Assembly: GCA_020284085.1 (NCBI GenBank)
Contig: JACEVL010000271.1
Coordinates: 62,001 to 126,000 of the forward strand
Length of the DNA stretch: 64,000 nucleotides
DNA from: Aporrectodea caliginosa
Taxonomy: Eukaryota; Annelida; Clitellata; Crassiclitellata; Lumbricidae
Reading direction: 5' to 3'
Shown here one piece after another: positions 1-10,295 of the stretch. How positions within the stretch are numbered: the stretch's first letter is position 1; each line of letters begins with the position of its first letter. The position numbers and the translations under genes were made by a program. Below the pieces are notes generated by a model. It was given only the letters and a program-made list of their open reading frames with translations. It ran no database searches and was not told the origin of the DNA.

Positions 1-493
1 CGCTCTCCAGTCTGCAAGAGACTAAATTAGTCACTCTACACTTAACTTAATAACTGCAATGATGATCAGCATTAATGCAAACCACATAAGGTAGCCTACC
101 TAAAAACCCCTGGATTTGAACGAATCCCACGACCCAGCCTGAGCAGGATGGGGCAGCTGCTCATGACGGCCGCCTCAAATATTCTAAGCTAACGCTGAAC
201 TGCAATTCCACAGTCCCCACTTAATCCTAGAAATATTCGTTTTCTATTTAAGGCAACTGATCTCTATGTCTGACTTGGGCTAAATAAATTGCAACTGTTC
301 GTGTTTGCACATCTGCAATGGCACATATCGAGGGTCAGTCGAGTGATTAACAGAATATTAACATTTCAACCCGTAACTCTGAGTATAACGAATATATATT
401 CTGACAGAACGTATACCATGCAAACATAAAGACTACAGCTGCGTTCAGGTATTTTGTTAGAGATTTTCTATGTTCACTCGAACAAAACTACAC

Positions 494-576
494 TTATAAG
501 CCAGTGCTAAAGCGAAAGGACACATCGACGTGTACACGTTAAAAATATCGCAGTAATGTCAATAGTGAAACCGAAA
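494..576 (+). promoter_or_regulatory. TRIM copy A core promoter with IRF/ISRE-like motifs
   Basis: A TATA-like TTATAAG lies at about 494-499. An IRF-type AAAGCGAAAGG lies at about 509-519, and GAAACCGAAA at 567-576 fits the ISRE consensus GAAANNGAAA. All three are preserved at matching places in copy B. In copy 3 only the TATA-like box survives. Function is inferred from consensus and conservation. The last motif may lie in the 5' UTR, 31 bases before the ATG. Confidence 0.45.
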
Positions 577-607
577 GTGTTGTAGATTTTTCGACTTAGA
601 GAATAAG

Positions 608-1751
608 ATGGCTGCTATAGAGTCCAGTAGTGGTGGTATTAACAGGGAAGAGCTCGACGATATGACTACATGTTGTATATGCACCGAAGTCTACAAAGAT
701 CCAAAAGCCTTGCCGTGCATTCATACATTCTGCAAGAAATGTCTTCAAGAGACTGGACTTAAAACCAATAAAGGACCTGGAGATGAGATGCCTTGCCCAA
801 TCTGTAGAAGATTATTTAAGATTCCTAGTGAAGGGTTTCGTGGATTGCCTAAGAATTTCTTCATTGAGAGACTAATACAAGTGTCAAAGGTTTCAGACTC
901 ATCTGCAGTATCAAAAGCCTTATGCTCTCTGTGTTTGGAGGAAAGTAAAGAACAGGGAGGAAAAGAAATTCCAACAGCTTATACATATTGTGTTGAATGC
1001 AAGCACAAGTTGTGCGAAGAATGTTGCAGTGATCACAAGAGATTCAAATTGACAAAGAATCATAAATTGATGCCAATAGACGAATATGAAAGTGGACAAA
1101 ATGTGGTGGCCGATTTAGCTACAATGGTTTGTGAAGTTCATGAACAAAAGGTTCTGGATGTATATTGTGCTGATTGCAAAACAGTTGTATGCGCCATTTG
1201 CTTCATCGAGGACCATAATGGACATAAAGGTGGCCATGTTAGCAAATGTATGGATGGTTTTCGAAAGCAGATACAAAACAGTACTGAAGCTATGAATGGA
1301 TGCATCTATCAGACTCAGATGAAAAAGACAGAACTTGTGAAGGTGAAGGAAGAAATGCAGCGAAAGGTGGAATGCTTAGAACGTGATGTAGAGACGAGAA
1401 AAGACGAAATAAAACAGTTAACTGATAGACATGCAAGTAGTCTTCTACAAGGTCTATGCTCCGAAAGACAAAGCAGATTGAAAGAAATCCAAATGGCAAC
1501 GGATGCTATTGATGCTTATCTATCGAACATAGAAAGTTACAATTCTTATTGTCAAAGATTAATCGATAAAGGATCGGCTAGCGACATCTGCCGCACAGTT
1601 TCAGACTTATCTATTAGAGCGTTTGAGTTGGAACAACAGTGCCAACCTACAAATGAAACAAGAAGTCCGGATTTTAGATTCTGCTTTAAACAATCTGAAC
1701 TGGAAGAGTTTCTGGAGGAAAACCGTGACAACTTGGTTGGTGAAATTGAAG
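608..1751 (+). CDS. TRIM-like RING/B-box/coiled-coil protein, copy A, exon 1
   Basis: Encodes the N-terminal part of a tripartite-motif protein, probably an E3 ubiquitin ligase of innate immune or related signalling. The C3HC4 RING has Cys22, Cys25, Cys37, His39, Cys42, Cys45, Cys63 and Cys66 in order. A degenerate B-box-1-like Cys/His cluster covers about residues 106-157. A B-box 2 starts at Cys175 and runs to about 210. A charged helical coiled coil covers about 215-330. The ATG sits in a good context (AAGATGG) and is shared with copy B. Unspliced, the frame ends at a TGA at 1757-1759 (383 residues). The sequence AG|GCAAGT at 1750-1757 is a consensus GC donor, and splicing to 3196 stays in frame (phase 1). 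I therefore end the exon at 1751 and treat the stop as intronic or as an alternative isoform. No NHL, PRY-SPRY or other TRIM C-terminal domain is visible. Confidence 0.85.
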
Positions 1752-3195
1752 GCAAGTGACCGCTGTTGTAAATCATAATTGTACCATAAAACAAAATTTT
1801 TTGCATCACACTCATCGTAGTTAATTTATAAATTTTTCTCTGATGCAATGCATTGTCATTACGTGGTGTACTAAATAATGCTAAAATACTAATAATATTA
1901 TTCGGTTGCCCACACTAGCTCAAGTCAGTCTGCAGTAGGCTGAGCATGCAGTAGACCTAGTAACATAGCAAAGTTTAATCCTGAGCCGAATCGATTTTTC
2001 CAATGTAAATGTAGCCTTTTGCTGGCTTGCCACAGCGCAGTATCAATCGGTTTCAGACGGTCATCAACGTTGCTGCGCGTCTGGTCTTGCGATTAAAGTT
2101 CGCTTTGCTCATGGTTTCGTTCCAATAACTAGAACTAAATTGGGTAGTCGGTAGGGCCTACTTTTGGGTCGCTGGTCCACTTGCCTGGAACAGTTTTCGT
2201 GCGACTATTCAGGAAGCTAAAAGCTTTTCTGTTTAAAAATCAGTTAAAACTGCACTTGCTACGAAATTCCGAGCATTACTATCAGAGTTGTATGGTGTCG
2301 AGACGTCCTGTTAGGTTTCTGATATATCGGTCTTGGTCTCGGAATCTAGTGTCTCGATGTCGGTTGCTCAGTCATTTCTTGACTTTTGGAAACTGTCTTG
2401 AATCAAAAATCTTGTTTTCTTGTGGAAGCGGTCTCAAAAGTTCTTGCGCAAACTGTCTTTAGTTCTTAAATTCTTGCGCTGTAAATTATTCTGTGCTGAT
2501 GTGATATCTGTTAAGTCGGAAGTGCTAAACACACCGAAAGTTTAGAACAGCGGCCTTTCTTGTTAACAATAACTTAACAGATATGGAAAATAGAAATTTC
2601 TACTTAATTTGAGTATCTATCAGTGCAGAAATCATAAAATATCTTAATATGTAAAATTTGTAATCAAGCAATTTGAAGTCATGAACATGCATAAGCGAAA
2701 CGATTGAAGAATTCTAGTTTCTCAAGGTGAGTTAGCCTACGTCGTAAATTTATGGAATTTTGTTGGCTTAAATTTCATAATCATTTTGAAGATTTTAGGA
2801 TGCCTGAAATATTTAATTTCTTTAAACTATTCAGGTTATCAGTTGACAAGTGAGCGAAAAATTGTTTAGGGATTTGGTTCTAAGTTGTTTTTATTGTTTA
2901 TTCTGTAATCTGCTCTACCCTGCTGGCTAAATTCCTCAGTGCTCAGTGTTGAACTGTCTTGAACTGTCTTAGTTCTTGTATCACTGTCTCGGTCTCGGTC
3001 TCCCTGTCTCGGTCTCGGTCTCGAAGTTTTAAGTCTCGCTTACAAGACTGACTAGAATTTGCGTTGAGAGTGGACAATTCTGCAAAGCATCGTAGAAGTA
3101 GCTTGTCACCGACGATGTTATATAAATCGTCATAAGTCGTCGGTAAATTAAACGAACACTAAGTCTACTACAAATTGTTTTCACTTTATTTTCAG
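1752..3195 (+). other. Intron 1 of TRIM copy A (GC-AG)
   Basis: Non-coding stretch with donor GCAAGT and acceptor TTATTTTCAG. It is nearly identical to 24641-26075 in copy B. It holds degenerate GGTCTC/TGTCTT hexamer runs (about 2325-2460 and 2945-3025), the reverse complement of GAGACC/AAGACC runs found upstream of exon 1 in copy B. No coding potential seen. Confidence 0.6.
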
Positions 3196-3648
3196 AGGAA
3201 GGTGATCCGAAGCCAAAGAAAAGAAGTAAACAAAGTCTATTAGTAGAAAAAACCAATGAAAATGATCTCCTGAGAAAAGAAATCGAAATCGTAAGGACGG
3301 AGAAAGAGAGTTTGCGGTTAGCAAATGAACAGCTGAGAATTGATGCAGCCAAAGAAGTACAGGTTATTAAGACTTTGACAGACGAAGTGAGAAATGCGGA
3401 AGCTAATTATGATTCACACATAGAAAGACTAAAACAAGACTTGGTCAATAATAAAATCGCAAACAACGCGCTTCATACCTACAACGACAAACTAAAGCAG
3501 GAATTTGAAGCAGAGAAAACGACCAACAATTCACTTCAGACCAACAATTACAAATTAGTTGAGGAATTGAACACGTGTAAAACGACTATAACGACATTAG
3601 AAGCCAACGCCGAGAAACTCAGGATAGAACTAGAGACTACGAAAACAG
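3196..3648 (+). CDS. TRIM copy A, exon 2 (coiled coil)
   Basis: A 453-bp exon (151 codons, phase 1 at both ends) preceded by TTTATTTTCAG and followed by CAG|GTATGC. The frame that continues exon 1 is fully open: a basic stretch (PKPKKRSKQ, possible nuclear localisation signal) followed by a long Glu/Lys/Leu/Asn-rich coiled coil. One copy of a 21-residue unit containing NDKLKQE and TTNNSLQT is present, where copy B has three. Joined to exon 1 it roughly doubles the coiled coil. The exon assignment rests on splice signals, phase and conservation in copy B, with no transcript evidence. Confidence 0.7.
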
Positions 3649-3998
3649 GTATGCATGTATGTCTTTTAGGACATTTAGTCTCAGTTTGATTCAGAAGTGT
3701 TATATATAATTCTGAGTTGTCCTTCGATAACCCGGCTAAAGGCTCCGAAACGTAATGTTCTAGCGTTATGAAAAATTTTACAAAACCTTTTTATCAGAAT
3801 GTGCAGGTAAACGCGATTATTTTCAGCTCGCAGTTTTCTTTAAATGGCGATATTATAGAGATTTTAAATGTCGAACCGTTGCAATACGCCGCCATTTCTG
3901 ATTTCTCATAACGTCCTACAACACACGGCCTCCTCATTTGCCAGGCATTTCGGGATTTCTTCGACAAGCGAAAGACGTCATCTAGCTACATTGGTTAA

Positions 3999-4959
3999 GG
4001 CTAGCTGCGGGGGTGGTTGCCACCCCCCCTAGGTTTTTTCATCTCAAACTTTTTCCGTATGGAATCAAATAAAATGTTGACCTTTTAGGTAGCTGTAGGG
4101 GTTCATTTACACACGTTTTGAGGTCAAATGTGAGATGATATCTCACACCGTTCAAAAAGTTATACCCAATATACCTGAGGTACCAGGGGGGTGGATACCA
4201 CCCTACCCTCTAGATTTTTGACTATATCTTATCCGTCATTTAATATTAAGAGACACAAATTATACCATTCTATAGAGGGAATGTGGGGCTACATTTCTAT
4301 GGTCATTGAGTTGACCTGAGACAACCGGAAGTGCTCAAAATAAATAATAATACGCGTAATATGCGTGAAAAATGGCTGAATGAAAGCACTCCCCTTTAGT
4401 TGTTTGTCTGTAGCGTATTCATTTGTCTTCCTGGAAGAGAAACAAAGATACCATTCTTTAGAGGGAATGTAGGGCTTCATTTGCATACCTACATCTTTGT
4501 CTTTTGAATACTGGAAGTGATCAAAATAAATAATAATACGCGTAATCTGTGTGAAAATGGCTGAATACAGCATTACAACGTAAACCGATATATCTGTATG
4601 GATATTTATGTATGGATGTACATTTATACTATATAAACATGTGTAGGGATGATTGTGTGTATCTTTTATACATAGATTAGTTTCAAAACACACATAATCT
4701 TATATTTGTTTATCCAAAAAGTACAAAATGTACGCAATAATATACAATATTGCTAATTAATGGGTTCCGTTGTTAAAAGTGATGTAATTTCGAGGTGCAT
4801 TCACATAATGTACAACTAAATATATCATTCAGTGCATAAATGAATGCTGAATCCATTGCTATATTACAAGTTATGATATGTAAAACCAAACACGAAATCC
4901 AGGGGTGGTAACCACCCCCTTGGTAGCCAGTGTTACAAAAAAGCTTGGTAGCCCTAGGG
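3999..4959. mobile_element. TTAA-flanked non-autonomous DNA transposon (piggyBac- or Kolobok-like)
   Basis: A 961-bp insertion absent from copy B, whose sequence passes directly from CATTGG to TTAATAGCTG. It is flanked by TTAA at 3995-3998 and 4960-4963. GGGTGGTxxCCACCC palindromes recur near both ends and at about 4190. The interior has a roughly 180-bp imperfect tandem duplication (about 4255 and 4440). No transposase. TTAA duplication is typical of piggyBac and Kolobok; the termini do not decide between them. Confidence 0.65.
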
Positions 4960-4963
4960 TTAA

Positions 4964-5215
4964 TAGCTGCGTATACGTTGCGTCTCATTTGCCTCTGTGC
5001 GTGAGGATCGCGGTTCGCTTCCCGATGCTGGCTGATTTCATAAATTTAAATCTTGGGCTTGCACAGGGATACTAAATGGCGTGGCGTCCATTCAAACGGG
5101 ACAGCGGTGGTGAAGGGTTGGCACTCTTCAGATCAATTCATTGATAAAATTAGCAGGGTCGAGGCCATTATTCCGTCTCTATAGAAAACGGGAGCGTTTA
5201 CATTTTACATTTTTA
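4964..5215 (+). repeat. tRNA-derived SINE, copy 1
   Basis: Begins with a tRNA-like A-box region (TAGCTGCGTATACG) and a degenerate B box (GGTTCGCTTCC). A shared body follows (AGCGGTGGTGA, TCAATTCATTGA, GTCTCTATAGAAAA) with a tail of TTTACATTTTACATTTTT. Copies occur at 27001-27252 and, inverted, at 46640-46915. Confidence 0.55.
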
Positions 5216-5962
5216 AAGTCTTGCGGAAATAATATATAGGATAGGGCAAATTCAAATACACGGGCGCGCCCGGTGACTATCAGTCAAAGCAGCCATAGCT
5301 AACCTCGCAAATCAAGAGGAAACGATTATTATGTAGGCTAATAGGCAGAGATAAACCGTGCGAAGCCCTGAAAAATTACTCTCGCCAATGGAACACTAAA
5401 AACTCGAGAATAAGAGTCCGAGCTTCGTCTACTATATTTAGCCCAGGGAAAATAATATATTAGGTAGAGACAACCCGTGCGAAGCCGGGTAAACACGTCT
5501 AGTTGTTTTTATTACAAAGCTGAACATCGCACAAATAGAGTCAAGTATTGCAAAAAATATCTAGAGCAAGCAAGTTCCATGGATCACGTGCATCGTATTC
5601 TTTGACGAGAAGCTCTCAGTTCAGTTATCCTAACGAAACTCGCTATAAACACACTATTGTTGAGAATTGTTGTTTATTTCAACTTATTTGCGTATTTTTT
5701 GGTTCAGCAGGTTTATTTCGCCTGACTGGGTCATCATTCCACTGCACTGCCAGACATAACAAAATGATATAGCAGTCGCTTGTATTAATTGAACTGTAAA
5801 TGACTACGCTTATTCGACTCCGAAATCAAAATCTTAACCTTCAGCTTGCTTGCGGCTGTTGTGTTGTTTTTCTGATCTAAACTACTTTATTAACTAAAGT
5901 TAGTGCTATACATTCGATTTTCAATACAAACCTAACACGCTTGAATGCTGCTGTAATCATAG

Positions 5963-6076
5963 ATAACAAAGAGAAGATTTTATTCATCGAACAAACACAC
6001 GATCAACAGCAAAGAGCATGGATGGAAGAAAACGAACGACTCTGTAAACAAATCGAAGAAATGCGCCGATTAACAG
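5963..6076 (+). CDS. TRIM copy A, exon 3 (coiled coil)
   Basis: A 114-bp exon (38 codons) preceded by TGTAATCATAG and followed by ACAG|GTATAAG, phase 1 at both ends. The open frame contains IEQTHDQQQRAWMEEN and RLCKQIEEMRRLT, a charged helix extending the coiled coil. Copy B has the same exon at 32429-32542 with intact splice sites. Homology of the two copies ends at about 6164, where a hAT-like terminus begins. Any later exons of copy A are therefore displaced or lost. Confidence 0.6.
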
Positions 6077-6167
6077 GTATAAGACTAATGACTCATTCGC
6101 ATTCTAATAATAAATGTTGTAGATTTGTCTAAGATCCGGTTGTCTACAGATTTTGATAGCTGCACTG

Positions 6168-6940
6168 TAGGGTGCCACTCAACGTAATGTAAAAAATATA
6201 ATGCGGCATATTCCAGGTCCCACCCCCTCATTGTGTTCTCTTTATGATGCATAGTAACTGTGCTAAGTTTCATTGAGATATATTAATATTTACTGGTAGC
6301 TCAATGAGCTCATATTTTTAATATTACAGCATACACGTTTGTCGCGATAAAATGTATTTTTTACTCAAATTTTTCTCAACCAGAGTAAATGAATTCTTGA
6401 GTAACTCAGTATTGTTGCAATGTTAATGTTCACCAGTGAATGTTCTTGTTCACATTCTTCATTACTGAGCTGCAGACTGAGTTTGTTATTATTTGGAATA
6501 AATATAATCAATCATAGTACCCGTTACTGTTAATGTGTGTCTGTGCCAGTAGTGCTGTATAGTTTTCACTTAACTTGTGCATCACTCTAGTCTTCACTGA
6601 GAACCACAGGTGACTGATTATAATGCAACTTTGATTATTCATTTGCTATTTAGTTCATTATTGAGTGATAATAGGGGTTTTGGCTTTGATTGGGAATATT
6701 AGCAACATCCAGTAACTCAGGAGTTCATGCCGGTGCCTGCGTAGTTTTGGAAGAAAAGTTGGGCAATGATCTGGTCAGCTTAGCTTGCAGGCATCACATC
6801 ATGGAACTAAAGGTAGCCAAATTGTTTGATACATTGAGAGGACCAATTAGTGGAACAAACATCAAGTTGTTCCAGAGATTTGGTGTGTATTGGGGCTCGA
6901 TTGACCGATCAGACTACGAAAGTGTTTTATGAAAGACGAA
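6168..6940 (+). mobile_element. hAT-like element, 5' end and transposase remnant
   Basis: Starts with TAGGGTGCCACTC at the point where A/B homology stops. At 6690-6932 a decayed transposase segment reads SNSG, GACVVLEEKLG and LACRHHIMEL, matching segments of the elements at 27618 and 28098. The FDT-SNTG and CRHH motifs resemble the D and CxxH blocks of hAT transposases. I found no matching right end, so this copy looks truncated. Confidence 0.55.
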
Positions 6941-7603
6941 TCCAGAAACAACGACAATCTTTGGTTCCATTAGGCCTAGTCTAAATTTAAAATATAGGCC
7001 TACATGCCCAAACAGCCACATGTGTACACAATGAGCACATGAAAATATCTATACAACGCTCTAAGTTATCGAAATGCAAGGTCGTATTGTAGAGTCTATG
7101 AATGAATGGCCACATAACATACTGACATTGCAGTAAAAATAACCGTCAAGTTTTACATTATTTAGAGAAAGTGTGCTTAGTTAGGCATAATTAGTATATT
7201 TTTCAGGCGCTATGTAGGCCTATGCCTCAGTTTCGTTGAGATTGGGGTTCCGCCAGAAGTTTTTCAGATGCGAATTGTTCCGTGGCCAAAAGGTTTTGGA
7301 AACGCTGCTCTCCGCCATACCACAATAGGGAGAATAACCTTAATCTTACCAGATGAGTGTACTATCGGCCGATTTGGACAGCTTATAATTATGTGGGTAT
7401 ATTTCACAACAGGCGTCAAATTCAGAAATAGAATTAGAGAAAAAGTAAGTCATGCAAAATAAAAAAAATGTCTTACACAAATATTTTACCCGCAGTCCTG
7501 AAGCATATTTGATATTGAGCAGAGCTTAAATTTGACAGATTTGGCTTAATTTTTCATTTTAGTTTTCTTACTATGTGAAACACATACAACTTTCATTCCT
7601 AAT
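6941..7603. other. No feature recognised
   Basis: AT-rich sequence with TAGGCCTA-type motifs. It contains one small open frame (7268-7462) without recognisable motifs, which I do not call as a gene. Confidence 0.4.
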
Positions 7604-8175
7604 TATTTACAACTCCGTTACAACTCCGTGACGTAATAAATACACATTATAATATACCGCCACTGTTTATAATTCGTGGTTAATTAGTATTAAGTGTGCA
7701 TTAAATTATTACACAGCAACCTAAACTATTTTACGACAAATTTGTTAAATGTACCAATAAATAAATTAATTTTAATAGAAAATAATGTGACGGAGTTGTA
7801 GTAACGGAGTTGTAAAATATTCATAATTAGGTCTCCAACTCTCCATGCTTACCGGACGAATTAAGATACAATAAATAGTTAGTTTATAGTGGCGGGGCTG
7901 TCAATTTCAATATTATTTTGGAAAGAAAAAAAATTATATATACGCAAAGTGCAATAATTACAGTCACGGAGTTGTAAATCTTTTTCATACTATTACATTA
8001 CCGGATAAATTTCCGAAAATTGTCAACAGAAGCAAACTTCCATATTGATTTCTTGTTGGTAAATTCAATGCAGACTGGTTCCCTGCTATCGAAGATGCCA
8101 ATTCAAAAACCGAGAGTTTTCAATTTATTCCCCAGATGGCAGAAACCCATTCGTAACGGTGTTGTAACCAATATT
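7604..8175. repeat. Candidate MITE with repeated ACGGAGTTGTAA motif
   Basis: TACAACTCCGT occurs twice at 7608-7631. Its reverse complement ACGGAGTTGTA occurs twice at 7791-7815 and once at about 7968, and a variant (AACGGTGTTGTAA) lies at about 8156. The outer copies form imperfect terminal inverted repeats of a roughly 570-bp non-coding unit. Superfamily unknown. Confidence 0.4.
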
Positions 8176-9278
8176 TGAAGACAGACGGTTTTATTTTTTT
8201 TTAATTATTTAGTTTGTTAATTAGTTAATAAAACCATATAGAGCAATGGATGTATGTAAGTTAATGATCTAAAAGTTATAAAACATCACTTAAGCGTTTC
8301 AGCTGTTACCCTAACGTAACGTTTTCAACAGAAGCACACCATTAGAAAGGACAATGCAATTTCGGGTTAAAATTGGACTTTATAATTTTTTTTCTCATAC
8401 TAATCATCTAAATAATATAATATAAATAATTTTTTATAACTAATACATGCCCTACAATGTATTTAACAATTATAAATTATAATTTTATTCTTTGTGTAAG
8501 CCGTCCAAAGGAGAAGACGGAAATTTATCTAATTTGCCTCCTGTTGTGAAATATACCCATTTAGAAATGAAGAGCGGATTTGGATTCGATGGATATAGTG
8601 GAGCTGTTGCAACTTTATGGTAAGATTAGGAACCCCAACCGCAAATCAATAACACCACCCAAGAAATACATACTGACACCATTAATTGCGCAGGAAAATG
8701 TTCCTGATCACAATGTGCTAGGTAGCCTGACCCTAGTTCTATCTGCAGCAAAAGTAGACAAAATCAAATAGTTCTAGTAGTAGTGGCGATAAAAGAATTT
8801 GAGCTCTTATAGGAATACCCAAATGTAGTTTATGTCGTACATAGCCCTAATAAATCAGTGTTTTCGTCAGCACCAATTTGCAAATTCATTCTATTAAGCT
8901 AAATGTACATTATTTCCAGATATTTCCTGACGGATTCAATGACTCAGTTTTTTGCACTGTGTCAGAATTGTACAGGAGTTCAACTTATCATTTGCGTCCT
9001 CTTTCAAGCGGTCCTGGCCTTTATTAAACTACGCATTTTAATCCGTGACTGGCTACATCTCTAAACCAATTTTTACTTGGAATTTGATGTGGGTGATATT
9101 ATTGTTATCTGTCAGCCACGTTCACTTGGACCAGATATAGGTTAGCAGTTCATTACAGGCACAATAGGGACCCAATCTAGGCCTAATTAAATTGGGGTGC
9201 CGTTGAAGTGTAAATGTTAACGTAAATCACCAAAACAATTTCGGCGAAACACCTACACCCTAAGAACACCAGGTATCC
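8176..9278. other. No feature recognised
   Basis: Non-coding, AT-rich. A 63-codon frame at 8580-8771 has no recognisable motif or conserved copy in the window. Confidence 0.4.
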
Positions 9279-9944
9279 GGGCAATTAACAGCCAGACAAT
9301 TCAGAGCCGGACAATTCGGAGCCGGACTATTCGGCGCGAACAATGCGGCCTTTGACAATTCAGTGCGAATAAAAGATTCTGTGAAATTAAAATGTAAATA
9401 GAAGTGTCGGTAATTTATCGTTCTAAATTATACGCCCACTGTAATTCTTGCTTAAATAGAAGTTTGATCAATGATAATTTTTGCCTAAATGGAAGTTGGA
9501 TTGATAACAATTCTTGCTTAAATAGAAGTTGGATTGATGAAAATGATTCTTGCTTAAATAGAAAGTGCATGAATGAAAAAATTCTTACCTAAATAGAAGT
9601 TGGATTGATGAAATTATTTTTCGTGGAAGTAGAAGTGTAGAAATTGCATTGATGAAAATAGTTTCTAGTAAAACTAGAAGTTGGATTGATGAAAACAAAA
9701 TGAAAATTACACAGAACAACGTTTTTCAGAAAACGCTTGGATAACTTTTCACACTTTTAATTCGTGACTTTTTTATTATGCAGTGTAGTGTGATGTTAGA
9801 TTACCTGTTAAAACAAGAGTACATTTTATTGCAATTTAACTTTGAAAACAGTTAAATACTCTCCTGAATGTCCTTGCCAAATTGACCGCGCCCAATTGCC
9901 CGCGCTGAATTGTCCGCGCTGAATTGTCCAGCTCCGAATTGCCC
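9279..9944. mobile_element. Non-autonomous element with iterated termini and a minisatellite core
   Basis: The left end (9279-9370) is built from repeats of GGACAATTCGGAGCC-like units. The right end (about 9875-9944) carries the same units in reverse complement (GCGCTGAATTGTCC). Between them, about 9430-9690, is a degenerate 35-40-bp tandem array around TTGCTTAAATAGAAGTTGG and ATTGATGAAAA, about seven units. No coding capacity. The superfamily is not identifiable from sequence alone. Confidence 0.5.
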
Positions 9945-10295
9945 TAAGACAGCTTATGAATAAGATACATATAACACATTAGGCCTAATATAGATGCTAC
10001 TCCATGCGAGTGAAAAATGGCCGCTGCTCTGACAAGACGAGGACAGACTGCATCAGAAGGCAACAGAAGATCACAAACGCTGAAGTGCGAAAACGAGTGA
10101 GTTTCATGCGAAACATCATTCAGCAAGAAACAGAAAGGAAACTCAATTTCTTCGAACACATTTGTGTAAGAATAGATAAGAGTCATCAAGACAACATGTG
10201 TATGCTACGTGCTGTTTTAGATTAAACGAACGTTCCAGATGTGTATTTTGCCGCAAACCATACAAACGTAAAGACTCTTTTTGCTAGTAGAGATA
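9945..10295. other. No feature recognised
   Basis: Contains a short open frame (10004-10225) with basic residues but no motif or second copy. Nothing else supported. Confidence 0.35.

Larger units (their letters stand above)
3700..5502 (+). mobile_element. Helitron-like element in intron 2 of TRIM copy A
   Basis: The 3' end has the Helitron layout: a short GC hairpin (CCCG...CGGGT at about 5474-5490), then about 9 bases, then CTAG followed by T. The 5' end (about 3700) resembles the Helitron at 41614 but lacks a clean TC start. The interior carries the CTAAAGGCTCCGAAACG motif shared with that element. It contains a TTAA-flanked insertion (3999-4959) and a tRNA-derived SINE. No Rep/helicase, so non-autonomous. 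It was already present before the A/B duplication. Confidence 0.6.

Noticed and set aside
1290..1848. Antisense frames over TRIM exon 1 (also 24179-24737)
   Set aside because: Shadows of the conserved plus-strand coding exon without start context or motifs.
3029..3352. Antisense frame over the start of exon 2 (also 25909-26232)
   Set aside because: Mirror of the coiled-coil exon; it crosses the splice acceptor of the plus-strand gene.
9430..9690. Possible CRISPR-like array of regular repeats
   Set aside because: Units are degenerate and contiguous with no unique spacers, and the context is a eukaryotic repeat element.
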